Made by a program: the position numbers and the translations under genes | Shown here: positions 10,487-18,854 of the stretch, one piece after another | How the letters are laid out: each line of letters opens with the position of its first letter | Numbering within the stretch: the stretch's first letter is position 1 | Notes under the pieces: model-generated | What the model was told of the DNA's origin: nothing | Database searches by the model: none | What the model saw: only the letters and a program-made list of their open reading frames with translations | DNA from: Amycolatopsis saalfeldensis | Lineage (GTDB): Bacteria > Actinomycetota > Actinomycetes > Mycobacteriales > Pseudonocardiaceae | Direction of reading: 5' to 3' | Length of the DNA stretch: 64,000 bases | Assembly: GCF_900110575.1 (NCBI RefSeq) | Contig: NZ_FOEF01000006.1 | Location: forward strand, 124,001-188,000

Positions 10487-12337
10487 GTGCGGATCCTGTC
10501 GGTGGACCTCGGGACGTCCAACACCGTCGCCGTCCTTTCGGCACACGGCATGCCGCCGAGGGTCGTCGAGGTGGACGGTTCGGCCAACATGCCCTCCGCG
10601 ATCTTCGCCGGCGAGGACGGCACGATCATGGTCGGCCGCGACGCCGAGCGCCGAGCGCGCCTGGACCCGACCCGCTTCGAGCCCAACCCGAAGCGCCGTA
10701 TCGACGAGCAGACCCTGCTGCTGGGCACCGACGTCGTGCCCGTGAACGAGGCGCTGGCCGCCATCCTGCGCCGCGTGCTCGACGAGATCACCCGCCAGCT
10801 CGGCGGCGAGCAGCCCGACGAGGTCCGGCTGACGCATCCCGCCCAGTGGGGGCCGGTGCGCCGCAACGTCCTGCTGTCCGCCGCCCGGCTGGCCGGCATC
10901 GGCTCGAGCGTGCTGCTGGTGCCCGAGCCGGTCGCGGCGGCCGCGCACTTCGCGTCGTTCCCCGGCAAGGCGCTGGCGCCCGGGCAGGCGCTCGCGGTCT
11001 ACGACCTCGGCGCGGGCACCTTCGACGTCGCCGTCGTCGGCGCCACCCAGAACGGCTTCGTGGTGCTGGCCGAGGACGGCCTGCCCGACCTCGGCGGGCT
11101 CGACGTGGACCAGGCGCTGATGGTGCACGTCGGCCGGGAGGTCTCGCACTCGGACCCGCAGCGCTGGCAACGGCTCCTGCGCCCGGAGTCCACTGCGGAC
11201 CGCCGTACGCGGCGCGCGCTGCAAGAAGACGTGAAGGCCGCGAAGGAGGCGTTGTCCCGGCACCCGCAGACCGAGGTGCCGATGCCGGAGCCGTTCAAGG
11301 ACGTGCTGGTCACGCGCGGCGAGCTGGAAGGCCTGGTGCGCCCGGCGATGCTGCGCAGCGTCGAGCTGCTTTCGCGCACGCTCCGCTCGTCCGGGCTGAC
11401 GCCGGACCGGCTCGCCGGCATCTACCTGGTCGGCGGGTCGAGCCGGCTGCCGCTGGTCGGCTCGATGATCGCGGAGAAGCTCGGCGTGGTGCCGGGCAGC
11501 CTCGACCAGCCGGAGACAGCCGTGGCGCTCGGCGCGCAGCACGTGGCGCGCGACGGGCTTTCGATGCGGACACAGAACGTCGAGGGCCAGGTCGCGGCCG
11601 GGGCGTCGGCGCCGTTCGCGCCGCCGGTCGCCACGGTGCCGGGCGGTTACCCGCCCCGGCCCGGCTACCCGCAGCAGCAGTTTCCGCCCCAGCAGCAGCC
11701 GGCGCCGTCGAACTTCCCGACGTACTCGCTGTCCGACCAGGCCGCGCCGCCGAAGAAGGGCGGGCGGACGAAGCTGTGGATCGGGATCGCCGTGGCGGTG
11801 GTCGTGGTCCTCGCGGCGGGGCTGACGTTCTTCCTGACCTCGAGCTCCTCGGTGCAGACCTACACCGCCGACGAGTGCAAGACGCCCGGCCCGGCCGACT
11901 CCGCCGGGCTCACCGGCTGCATGCGCCAGCTCGCCGGGACGATCGCCGACACCGGCGGCTGCAAGCCGGGCATGGGCAACGGCCCCGCCGCGCCCGCGCA
12001 GAGCCTCGGCGCGACGTCGACCTGCTCGGCGCCCGGTCGCGCGGGCACTCAGGTGACGTACGTGCAGGGCACTTCGGCGGACGAGCTGAAGCAGTACACC
12101 GACGGGCTGCTGAGTTCCGCGGGCGGCGACCGCACCGAGGCCGACTGGGCGGGCAACGGCCTCAAGGGCCGGTACTCGTCCGCGGCCGGGCAGACCTCGG
12201 CGGTGCTGGTGTTCACGGTGTCCGACCGGCCGCTGGTGGGCTTCATCTACCAGCTGAACTCGAGCGACCAGGCGGCCGCGACCACGCCCGGCACGCTGGC
12301 CGACTACTTCGAACAGAGCGTCCAGCCGGGGAAGTGA
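10487..12337 (+). CDS. Membrane-anchored Hsp70-like protein
   Basis: A 616-residue protein. Residues 1-370 form an actin/Hsp70-type ATPase: phosphate-1 loop VDLGTSNTVAVL, phosphate-2 YDLGAGTFDVAVV, adenosine motif LVGGSSRLPLVGSMI. The Hsp70 substrate-binding domain is absent. Instead there is a Pro/Gln-rich linker (about 385-425), one membrane helix (about 430-452, WIGIAVAVVVVLAAGLTFFL) and an outside domain of about 160 residues with four cysteines near its start. The GTG at 10487 follows GAGGGGA by six bases. Actinobacteria have several Hsp70-like proteins of this layout, with no assigned function. It could couple cytoplasmic ATP binding to a cell-surface event; that is inference. Confidence 0.85.
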   Translation: MRILSVDLGTSNTVAVLSAHGMPPRVVEVDGSANMPSAIFAGEDGTIMVGRDAERRARLDPTRFEPNPKRRIDEQTLLLGTDVVPVNEALAAILRRVLDEITRQLGGEQPDEVRLTHPAQWGPVRRNVLLSAARLAGIGSSVLLVPEPVAAAAHFASFPGKALAPGQALAVYDLGAGTFDVAVVGATQNGFVVLAEDGLPDLGGLDVDQALMVHVGREVSHSDPQRWQRLLRPESTADRRTRRALQEDVKAAKEALSRHPQTEVPMPEPFKDVLVTRGELEGLVRPAMLRSVELLSRTLRSSGLTPDRLAGIYLVGGSSRLPLVGSMIAEKLGVVPGSLDQPETAVALGAQHVARDGLSMRTQNVEGQVAAGASAPFAPPVATVPGGYPPRPGYPQQQFPPQQQPAPSNFPTYSLSDQAAPPKKGGRTKLWIGIAVAVVVVLAAGLTFFLTSSSSVQTYTADECKTPGPADSAGLTGCMRQLAGTIADTGGCKPGMGNGPAAPAQSLGATSTCSAPGRAGTQVTYVQGTSADELKQYTDGLLSSAGGDRTEADWAGNGLKGRYSSAAGQTSAVLVFTVSDRPLVGFIYQLNSSDQAAATTPGTLADYFEQSVQPGK

Positions 12338-12412
12338 GCGGAGCCCGGAGCCCGCTTCGGCGCGAACGGGCCGTTCGCTGCGCCGGGGTGCGCGCGAGCT
12401 AGCATTCGGCCG

Positions 12413-12607
12413 ATGCGTATCACGGTTTTCCGACGGCTCATGGCTGAAGAGTTCGGGGCCGGCCGGGCCGCGGTGCTGACCAGCGACCACGTGTTCAGCG
12501 GGCTCGGTGGCCGGACCATCGAACAGGCGCTGGGCTCCGGCATCCCGCCCAAGCAGATCTGGCGCGAGGTGTGTGCCGCCTTCGACATTCCGCCGGAGCG
12601 GCGCTGA
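12413..12607 (+). CDS. DUF3046 family protein
   Basis: A 64-residue protein matching the small actinobacterial DUF3046 family (RITVFRRLMAEEFG at the start, IPPKQIWREVCAAFDIP at the end). This family is regularly found just upstream of recA in actinobacteria, as here, where recA starts 238 bases downstream. It is acidic to neutral with no membrane segment. No function is established. The ATG at 12413 is the only start before the conserved sequence. Confidence 0.85.
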   Translation: MRITVFRRLMAEEFGAGRAAVLTSDHVFSGLGGRTIEQALGSGIPPKQIWREVCAAFDIPPERR

Positions 12608-12678
12608 GCTGCGGGTTCTTCGCCACGTCGACCCGGACGGGCGAAAAATCCTAGCGCAAGGGCGTGTCGCTTCCCGCC

Positions 12679-12694
12679 TCGAACAGGTGTTCGT
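12679..12694. promoter_or_regulatory. LexA SOS box upstream of recA
   Basis: TCGAACAGGTGTTCGT matches TCGAAC-N4-GTTCGA at 11 of 12 half-site positions. It sits 150 bases before the recA start, with a TAGGGT candidate -10 right after it (12696-12701). LexA binding here would give classical SOS control of recA. Confidence 0.85.
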
Positions 12695-12751
12695 CTAGGG
12701 TGTTGTGCACACCGGGGCCAGCGATCCACAGATCGGTCGCCGCGCCTGGAA

Positions 12752-12774
12752 TTGTCGGTCCCTGCCCGTAGCGT
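12752..12774 (+). promoter_or_regulatory. RecA-NDp (PafBC-type) promoter of recA
   Basis: TTGTCGGTC, eight spacer bases, then TAGCGT. This fits the actinobacterial RecA-NDp consensus TTGTC(A/G)GTG-N8-TAnnnT at all but the ninth position. That promoter type is activated by PafBC and drives LexA-independent DNA-damage induction. It lies 70 bases upstream of the recA ATG, downstream of the SOS box, so recA appears to have two damage-responsive promoters as in mycobacteria. Confidence 0.75.
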
Positions 12775-12844
12775 CGGACCGAACAGAGCTTGATCTGGAC
12801 AACCGAACAAGCCCCACAGGCCCAACCAGCGAGGTGGACTTCCC

Positions 12845-13900
12845 ATGGCACCAGCAGCACCCGACAAGGACAAGGCGCTCGAGCTCGCCCTGGCCCAGAT
12901 CGACAAGCAGTACGGCAAGGGCTCCGTGATGCGCCTCGGCGAAGAGGGCCGCGCCCCCATCGCCGTGATCCCGACCGGGGCGATCGCGCTCGACGTCGCG
13001 CTCGGGATCGGCGGGCTGCCGCGGGGCCGGGTCGTCGAGATCTACGGCCCGGAGTCCTCCGGTAAGACGACCGTCGCCCTGCACTCGGTGGCCAACGCGC
13101 AGCGGAACGGCGGCATCGCGGCGTTCATCGACGCGGAGCACGCGCTGGACCCGGAGTACGCCAAGAAGCTCGGCGTGGACACCGACGCGCTGCTGGTCTC
13201 CCAGCCGGACACCGGTGAGCAGGCGCTGGAGATCGCGGACATGCTGATCCGCTCGGGCGCGCTCGACATCCTGGTCATCGACTCGGTCGCCGCGCTCGTG
13301 CCGCGCGCCGAGATCGAGGGCGAGATGGGTGACAACCACGTCGGCCTCCAGGCCCGCCTGATGAGCCAGGCGCTGCGGAAGATGACCGGTGCGATGAACA
13401 ACTCCGGCACCACCGCGATCTTCATCAACCAGCTGCGCGAGAAGATCGGCGTCATGTTCGGCTCCCCGGAGACGACGACCGGTGGCAAGGCGCTCAAGTT
13501 CTACGCCTCGGTCCGCCTCGACGTGCGCCGCATCGAGACCCTCAAGGACGGCGGCGAGCCGGTCGGCAACCGCACCCGGGTGAAGGTCGTCAAGAACAAG
13601 GTCGCGCCGCCCTTCAAGCAGGCCGAGTTCGACATCCTCTACGGCCACGGCATCTCCCGCGAGGGCTCGCTCATCGACATGGGCGTCGACCAGGGCATCC
13701 TGCGCAAGTCCGGCGCCTGGTACACCTACGAGGGCGACCAGCTCGGCCAGGGCAAGGAGAACGCGCGGAAGTTCCTGCTCGACAACCCGGACATCGCCAA
13801 CGAGATCGAGAAGCGGATCAAGGAGAAGCTGGGCATCGGCGCGCAGCTCGACGCCGAGGTCGCAGCCGTCGAAGCGGTGCCCGCCCCCGTCGACTTCTGA
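12845..13900 (+). CDS. recA: Recombinase RecA
   Basis: A 351-residue RecA: ATP-dependent strand-exchange protein, and co-protease for LexA self-cleavage. Walker A GPESSGKT is at residues 68-75, Walker [13 protein letters not shown] follows, and the signature [14 protein letters not shown] is present. The C-terminus is acidic but short. There is no intein, unlike some mycobacterial recA genes. The ATG at 12845 is the only reasonable start. Promoter signals upstream indicate both LexA and PafBC control. recX follows after 257 bases. Confidence 0.98.
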   Translation: MAPAAPDKDKALELALAQIDKQYGKGSVMRLGEEGRAPIAVIPTGAIALDVALGIGGLPRGRVVEIYGPESSGKTTVALHSVANAQRNGGIAAFIDAEHALDPEYAKKLGVDTDALLVSQPDTGEQALEIADMLIRSGALDILVIDSVAALVPRAEIEGEMGDNHVGLQARLMSQALRKMTGAMNNSGTTAIFINQLREKIGVMFGSPETTTGGKALKFYASVRLDVRRIETLKDGGEPVGNRTRVKVVKNKVAPPFKQAEFDILYGHGISREGSLIDMGVDQGILRKSGAWYTYEGDQLGQGKENARKFLLDNPDIANEIEKRIKEKLGIGAQLDAEVAAVEAVPAPVDF

Positions 13901-13925
13901 GGGCGGGTCGGTCGGGTAGTGGGTG

Positions 13926-13948
13926 GAGTGTGTTCGCGGAACACGCTC
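13926..13948 (+). terminator. Hairpin downstream of recA
   Basis: GAGTGTGTTC and GAACACGCTC pair around a GCG loop (10 base pairs, one G-T). It lies 26 bases after the recA stop and is not followed by a T-run, so it could be a partial terminator or an RNA-stability element between recA and recX. Confidence 0.4.
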
Positions 13949-13975
13949 ACCTGCGGCTGCCCGACCGGTGTTCTT

Positions 13976-14028
13976 CGGGGGTCGAACCCCCGAACCCCCG
14001 CCAGGGGGCGAGCCCCCTGGACCCCCGG
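13976..14028. repeat. GC-rich double palindrome between recA and recX
   Basis: Two adjacent hairpins: CGGGGGTCGAACCCCCG (13976 on), then CCAGGGGGC/GCCCCCTGG (14001-14020) with a GA loop, followed by ACCCCCGG. Blocks of this form are frequent intergenic repeats in Pseudonocardiaceae-like genomes, by my recollection. Only one copy is in this window. It may act as an attenuator separating recA from recX. Confidence 0.6.
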
Positions 14029-14157
14029 TGGTGGTTGCGGTTCGTGGTGCGGTCGCGATCGCGGTCGTTGCGGGCGGTGGGTGCGGGGCGGGGTGGTTTG
14101 CGGGGCTGCCCATCGTGGGTGGGTGGCGTTGCCTGAGTTCCAGTGAGGGGAGCGGTT

Positions 14158-14703
14158 GTGGCGAGGGCGCCGAAGGTGGATCCGGCGGAGTTGCCGCCGG
14201 AGGAGCGGGCCAAGAAGGCCAAGGAGATCTGCTTCGATCTGCTGGCCATGCGGCCCCGCACGGGCGACGAGCTCCGGCAGGCCTTGCACCGCAAGGGGTT
14301 CGACGAGGCGACGATCGAGACCCTGCTCGGCAAGCTGGACCGGGCGGGGCTGATCAACGACGCGGAGTTCGCCGAGATCTGGGTCCGTTCCCGGCACGCC
14401 AACCAGGGCCTCTCCCGCACCGCGCTCGTCGCCGAGTTGCGGCGTAAGGGCGTTGACGACGAGATCGCCGTCCAGGCCGCGAGCGAGGTCGACCGCGAGG
14501 CCGAGGAGCAGCGCGCCCGCGAGCTGGTCCGCAAACGCCTGGGCTCACTGGGCAACGTCGACGAGCAGACGGCCATCCGGCGCCTGCTCGGCTTCCTCGG
14601 CCGCAAAGGCTATCCCCAAGGGCTGGCCTACACCGTCATCCGCGACGAGCTGCGCGAGTACGGCGCCGAGTCCACCATCCTGGACGACGCCGTCATCGAA
14701 TGA
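14158..14703 (+). CDS. recX: Regulatory protein RecX
   Basis: A 181-residue RecX, a helical-repeat protein that binds RecA filaments and limits RecA activity. Family features are the repeated three-helix units: ICFDLLAMRPRTGDELRQAL, LDRAGLINDAEFAEIWVR, and RRLLGFLGRKGYPQGLAYTV near the C-terminus. The GTG at 14158 has GAGGGGAG ending five bases upstream and is preferred over the GTG five codons earlier. It follows recA with 257 bases between, including GC-rich hairpins that would lower read-through, as expected for a protein needed in less than RecA amounts. Confidence 0.93.
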   Translation: MARAPKVDPAELPPEERAKKAKEICFDLLAMRPRTGDELRQALHRKGFDEATIETLLGKLDRAGLINDAEFAEIWVRSRHANQGLSRTALVAELRRKGVDDEIAVQAASEVDREAEEQRARELVRKRLGSLGNVDEQTAIRRLLGFLGRKGYPQGLAYTVIRDELREYGAESTILDDAVIE

Positions 14704-14744
14704 CCGGCCACGACCGAGCCGCTTTCGTTGACGTGTAAGGAAGA

Positions 14745-14776
14745 CCGCCGTTCCCCCCGACCAAGGGGAACGGCGG
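14745..14776. terminator. Bidirectional terminator between recX and eda
   Basis: A perfect 12-base-pair stem, CCGCCGTTCCCC with GGGGAACGGCGG, around an eight-base loop. It lies exactly between the convergent recX and eda stop codons and can serve both. Confidence 0.85.
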
Positions 14777-14783
14777 CCCGAAG

Positions 14784-15410
14784 TCAGGCGCCGAGCTTCG
14801 CGGCTTCCGCGGCGAGGGACTCGACCGTCGCGAAGTCCTTGGCGGCCAGCGACTTCTTCGGGGTCAGCCAGGAGCCGCCGATGCAGCCGACGTTCGGCAG
14901 GGCCAGGTAGGCCGGGGCGGTGGCCGCGGTGATGCCGCCGGTCGGGCAGAAGCGCAGGGACGGCAGCGGGCCGGCGACGGACTTCAGGTAGTCCACACCG
15001 CCACTGGCCTCCGCGGGGAAGAACTTCAGCGCGGTCAGGCCCCGTTCGGCCAGCCGCATCGCCTCCGACACCGTGCCGGCGCCCGGGAGGAACGGCAGGC
15101 CGGTGGCGAAGGCGGCTTCGAGGACGGTGTCCGTGCAGCCCGGCGTCACGAGGAACTTCGCGCCCGCGTCGGCGGCCTGCTTGGCCTGGCCGGCGCTGGT
15201 CACGGTGCCGGCGCCGATCACGATGCCCGGCACCTCCGTGGCCACGCGCTCGATCGCGGCGAGCGCGACGGGTGTGCGCAGGGTCAGCTCGATCACCCTG
15301 ATGCCGCCGGCGAGCAGGGCGCGGGCGGTGGGCACCGCGTCATCGACGTCGTCGATCACCACGACGGGCATCACGGGGGACAGCTCGAGCAGGTCCGTGC
15401 CGGTGGTCAC
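14784..15410 (-). CDS. eda: KDPG aldolase (bifunctional 4-hydroxy-2-oxoglutarate aldolase)
   Basis: A 208-residue class I aldolase that splits 2-keto-3-deoxy-6-phosphogluconate into pyruvate and glyceraldehyde 3-phosphate, the last Entner-Doudoroff step. The catalytic Glu lies in VIELTLRT (E41) and the Schiff-base lysine in [12 protein letters not shown] (K129). The phosphate-binding block PTGGIT follows. The GTG start at 15410 overlaps the edd stop by four bases (GTGA), so the two are translated together. Length matches the E. coli enzyme closely. Confidence 0.95.
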   Translation of the reverse strand: MTTGTDLLELSPVMPVVVIDDVDDAVPTARALLAGGIRVIELTLRTPVALAAIERVATEVPGIVIGAGTVTSAGQAKQAADAGAKFLVTPGCTDTVLEAAFATGLPFLPGAGTVSEAMRLAERGLTALKFFPAEASGGVDYLKSVAGPLPSLRFCPTGGITAATAPAYLALPNVGCIGGSWLTPKKSLAAKDFATVESLAAEAAKLGA

Positions 15411-17389
15411 TGACCGACCTCCTGGGTTTCCAAAGCGGTTTCCAAAGCGGGCAGGTCGAATTCTCCGGGACCGAACCCCGGGCCACGGCCGCGGGGCGGC
15501 GGACCCTGGACCCCGCGGAACAGGTCCAGCTCCGGCGTGAGCGCCCCGAAGACGCTCGCGCCCTGGTCGGCGGGACCCACCGCCCGGCGCAGCGCCCCGA
15601 ACAACTCCCGCCCGGTGCCGGTCCAGGATGCCTCGGACGGGGGCGCGTCCACCAGCTCGCGGCCGGCGAGTTCGTCGGCGCCGACCAGCACGTCCAGTGT
15701 GCCGGAACGGGCGTCGAGGCGGATCACGTCGCCGTCGGCGATCCGGCCGATCGGCCCGCCCACGGCGGCTTCCGGCGTCACCTGGATCGCCGCCGGGATC
15801 TTGCCCGAGGCACCCGACATGCGGCCGTCGGTGAGCAACGCCACCCGGTGACCCCGGTCCATCAGCACGCCGAGCGCCGGCGTGAGGCCGTGTAGCTCCG
15901 GCATCCCGTTGGCCTGCGGGCCCTGCTGCCGCAGCACGACCACCACGTCACGGTCCAGCTCGCCGGCCTCGAACGCCGCCTTGAACGCCTCCTGCGACGT
16001 GAACACCCGCGCCGGCGCCTGCACCACGCGGTGCTCCGGCGCCACGGCCGAAACCTTGGTCACCGCCCGGCCGAGGTTGCCCGCGACCATCCGCAGCCCG
16101 CCGTCCGGGGCGAACGGCCGCCACACCGGGCGCAGCACGTCCTCGTCGAGGCTGCGGGTGGGCACGTCACGCCACACCAGCTCGCTTTCGGACAGGATCG
16201 GCTCCTGGGTGTAGCGGCGCAGCCCGAATCCGGCGACGGTGTGCACGTCCTCGTGCAGCAGCCCCGCGTCGAGCAGCGTGCCCACCAGGAACTGGATGCC
16301 GCCGGCGGCGTGGAAGTGGTTGATGTCCGCGCTGCCGTTCGGGTACACCCGCGCCAGCAGCGGCACCACCGCGGACAGGTCCGAGAAGTCGTCCCAGGTC
16401 AGCTGGATGCCCGCCGCGGCGGCGATCGAGACCAGGTGCATCGTGTGGTTGGTCGAGCCGCCCGTGGCCAGCAGCGCGATGACGCCGTTGACGAGCGCTT
16501 TTTCGTCCAGCACCAGGGAAATCGGCGTGTACGACTCGCCGCGCGACAGCCGGACCACGCGCCGTCCGGCCTCCTCGGTCAACGCTCGACGCAGCGCCGA
16601 ATTCGGCTGGACGAAGCTGGCGCCGGGCAGGTGCAGGCCCATCACCTCGACCACCATCTGGTTCGAGTTGGCGGTGCCGTAGAACGTGCAGGTTCCCGCG
16701 GAGTGGTACGAAGCCGCTTCGGCGTCGAGAAGGTCTTCGCGCGACGCGAGACCCTCGGCGTACAGCTGCCGCACGCGGGCCTTTTCCTTGTTCGGCAGGC
16801 CGGAGTTCATCGGCCCCGCGGGCACGAGGATCGCCGGCAGGTGCCCGAAGGACAGCGCGCCGGCCAGCAGGCCCGGCACGATCTTGTCGCACACGCCCAG
16901 CAGGAGCGAGGCGTCGAACATGTCGTGCGACAACGCGATCGCCGTCGCCATCGCGATCACCTCGCGGCTGAAGAGCGACAGCTCCATGCCCGGGCGGCCC
17001 TGCGTGATCCCGTCGCACATCGCGGGCACGCCGCCGGCGAACTGGGCGACGCCGCCGGCCTCGCGCACCGACTTCTTCAGCCAGGCCGGGTACTCCTGCA
17101 TCGGCTGGTGCGCGGAAAGCATGTCGTTGTAAGAGGAAACGATCGCGACGCCCGGCGCGCGGGCTTCGCGCAGCGCGGCCTTGTCGACGCCGTCCATCGC
17201 GGCGAAACCGTGCGCGAGGTTGCTGCAGGCCAGGCCGCGGCGGACCGGTCCTTCGTCGTGCGCCGCGGCGCTGCGTTCGAGATAAGCCCCACGCGTCGCC
17301 GCACTGCGCTCCACGATGCGGGCGGTCACTTCGGCGACGACGGGGTGCACGGGGGTCTGTTCGGCGGGCAGGTTCGGGATGCTGTTCAT
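15407..17389 (-). CDS. edd: 6-phosphogluconate dehydratase
   Basis: A 660-residue IlvD/Edd-family dehydratase forming KDPG from 6-phosphogluconate. The iron-sulfur ligands are expected in [20 protein letters not shown] and [11 protein letters not shown], all present. [10 protein letters not shown] and [14 protein letters not shown] are further family blocks. The length and the edd-like HPV...RI.ERS N-terminus favour Edd over IlvD, and so does the partner eda. The ATG at 17389 begins the conserved N-terminus. Together edd-eda give the host a genetic Entner-Doudoroff route alongside glycolysis. Regulation may involve the CRP-like site about 160 bases upstream. Confidence 0.93.
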   Translation of the reverse strand: MNSIPNLPAEQTPVHPVVAEVTARIVERSAATRGAYLERSAAAHDEGPVRRGLACSNLAHGFAAMDGVDKAALREARAPGVAIVSSYNDMLSAHQPMQEYPAWLKKSVREAGGVAQFAGGVPAMCDGITQGRPGMELSLFSREVIAMATAIALSHDMFDASLLLGVCDKIVPGLLAGALSFGHLPAILVPAGPMNSGLPNKEKARVRQLYAEGLASREDLLDAEAASYHSAGTCTFYGTANSNQMVVEVMGLHLPGASFVQPNSALRRALTEEAGRRVVRLSRGESYTPISLVLDEKALVNGVIALLATGGSTNHTMHLVSIAAAAGIQLTWDDFSDLSAVVPLLARVYPNGSADINHFHAAGGIQFLVGTLLDAGLLHEDVHTVAGFGLRRYTQEPILSESELVWRDVPTRSLDEDVLRPVWRPFAPDGGLRMVAGNLGRAVTKVSAVAPEHRVVQAPARVFTSQEAFKAAFEAGELDRDVVVVLRQQGPQANGMPELHGLTPALGVLMDRGHRVALLTDGRMSGASGKIPAAIQVTPEAAVGGPIGRIADGDVIRLDARSGTLDVLVGADELAGRELVDAPPSEASWTGTGRELFGALRRAVGPADQGASVFGALTPELDLFRGVQGPPPRGRGPGFGPGEFDLPALETALETQEVGQ

Positions 17390-17547
17390 GTCCGGCTCCC
17401 GGCTCACTGGTGGTGGGGGGTCCGCGGGACGGCAGCTCTGGCGTCGCAGGAACGTGACGTCAGCCACGGTAGCCGGTCGGAGCCGCCTAATCAAAATCGA
17501 TTCAGAAAACCCCTAGAGGTGAGCCCGATCACGCTCGGCCTAGTGGA

Positions 17548-17563
17548 TGTGCTACTTGTCACA
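17548..17563. promoter_or_regulatory. CRP/GlxR-like operator between edd and the sdh operon
   Basis: TGTGCTACTTGTCACA matches TGTGA-N6-TCACA at nine of ten specified positions. It lies 81 bases before the first gene of the sdh operon and about 160 bases before edd on the other strand. Actinobacterial CRP/GlxR proteins are known to bind such sites and to control sdh genes in Corynebacterium; control here is inferred. Confidence 0.55.
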
Positions 17564-17643
17564 GTGCACACAGCGGGGCAGAGTCGTAGGTGGCGGCGTG
17601 ATCGTCACCCCGGTCCTGTCAGCGCAGGAGAAGGAGGTTCCCG

Positions 17644-17934
17644 ATGTCCACCACCACCGAACTCGCCGAACTACGGCGCACCATCGGCCAGCTACGGCAG
17701 TGCGTGGGCGCCCTGCGCTCCCGGTACGGCGACGCGTCGGCCGTTCGCCGGCTGGCCAACGACGTCGAGCGGCTCGACATCGACACCGCCGACCTGGACG
17801 GGCACCCGCCTGCCGTGCCGGCCCAGGCGAAACCCGCCGAACGCGTCCCGGTGCCGGATACCCCGTACGACCCGGCGCTGTGGCAAGGCGCCGACGACGA
17901 GGGTGTCGGCGGCTACAAGCGCGACCAGCGGTGA
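17644..17934 (+). CDS. Small protein at the head of the sdh operon
   Basis: A 96-residue protein with a helical N-terminal half (ELAELRRTIGQLRQCVGALR, then a heptad-like stretch to about residue 45) and a Pro-rich acidic tail ending YDPALWQGADDEGVGG. There is no signal peptide or membrane helix. A strong ribosome site (AAGGAGG) precedes the ATG. Its stop overlaps the GTG of the sdhC-type gene (GTGA). I do not recognise the family. Its place as first gene suggests an assembly or regulatory role for succinate dehydrogenase, but that is only context. Confidence 0.7.
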   Translation: MSTTTELAELRRTIGQLRQCVGALRSRYGDASAVRRLANDVERLDIDTADLDGHPPAVPAQAKPAERVPVPDTPYDPALWQGADDEGVGGYKRDQR

Positions 17935-18770
17935 GCGCTCCCGCCAAGGACGCTGAGAACGACGTCAGCCGGGAGGGCACCGGTGTCCGCGCACCGGGCC
18001 GGGCCCGGATCGCCGACCGGACCCTGCGGACCGACCGATGGTGGCTGCAGCCCCTGCTCACTGTGCTGGGGCTGGCCACTTTCATCGTTTACGCGACGGT
18101 CCGGGCGTTCGTGCGCACCGCCTACTGGGTGCCCGATTACCACTACCTGACGCCGTTCTACTCGCCCTGTGTCTCCACGTCCTGCGTCGCCGGCTCGAGC
18201 CACTTCGGGCATTGGTTCGGCGCTTTCCCGAGCTGGCTCCCGCTCGGGGCGCTGGTGCTGCCGTTCCTGCTCGGCTTCCGGCTGACCTGTTACTACTACC
18301 GCAAGGCCTACTACCGCTCGGTCTGGTTCTCGCCGCCGGCGTGCGCGGTCGCCGAGCCGCACGCGCGGTATTCGGGGGAGACGCGGCTGCCGCTGATCAT
18401 CCAGAACGTGCACCGCTACTTCTTCTACGTGGCGACGATCGTCTCGCTGGTCAACACCTACGACGCGATCATGGCGTTCCGCAGCCCGAGCGGTTTCGGC
18501 TTCGGGCTCGGCAACATCATCATCGTCGCGAACGTGGTGCTGCTGTGGGCGTACACGCTGTCCTGCCATTCGTGCCGGCACGTGACCGGCGGCAGGCTCA
18601 AGCACTTCTCGAAGCATCCGGTGCGGTACTGGGTGTGGACGAAGGTCTCGAAACTCAACACCCGCCACATGGCCCTCGCGTGGACGACGCTCGGCACCCT
18701 GGTGCTGACCGACCTCTACGTGATGCTCGTGTCGAGCGGGGCCATCGCGGACCTGCGTTTCGTGGGCTAG
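17931..18770 (+). CDS. Succinate dehydrogenase membrane-anchor subunit (Rv0249c-like)
   Basis: A 279-residue membrane protein with about five helices (near residues 40-58, 100-120, 163-183, 196-214 and 245-268). It occupies the membrane-anchor place before sdhA and sdhB. The single large subunit fits the Sdh1-type complex of mycobacteria (Rv0249c-Rv0247c) rather than a two-subunit SdhC/SdhD pair. Histidines in the helices or their flanks (for example NVHRYFFY and SCHSCRHVTGG) could serve as heme or quinone-site ligands. The GTG start overlaps the upstream stop by four bases. It would anchor the catalytic dimer and pass electrons to menaquinone. Confidence 0.85.
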   Translation: MSAPAKDAENDVSREGTGVRAPGRARIADRTLRTDRWWLQPLLTVLGLATFIVYATVRAFVRTAYWVPDYHYLTPFYSPCVSTSCVAGSSHFGHWFGAFPSWLPLGALVLPFLLGFRLTCYYYRKAYYRSVWFSPPACAVAEPHARYSGETRLPLIIQNVHRYFFYVATIVSLVNTYDAIMAFRSPSGFGFGLGNIIIVANVVLLWAYTLSCHSCRHVTGGRLKHFSKHPVRYWVWTKVSKLNTRHMALAWTTLGTLVLTDLYVMLVSSGAIADLRFVG

Positions 18771-18854
18771 CGTCGGCATCCGCACCGGCGGTCGGCGAAA
18801 CCGGCAGTAACGAAGAACAATGGCGTTCCAGCAGCTCTCGAGGTGGCTCTATTC

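Noticed and set aside
13976..13992. GGGGGTCGAACCCCC looks like a tRNA T-arm
   Set aside because: No acceptor, D or anticodon arms fit around it; it is one half of a double palindrome.
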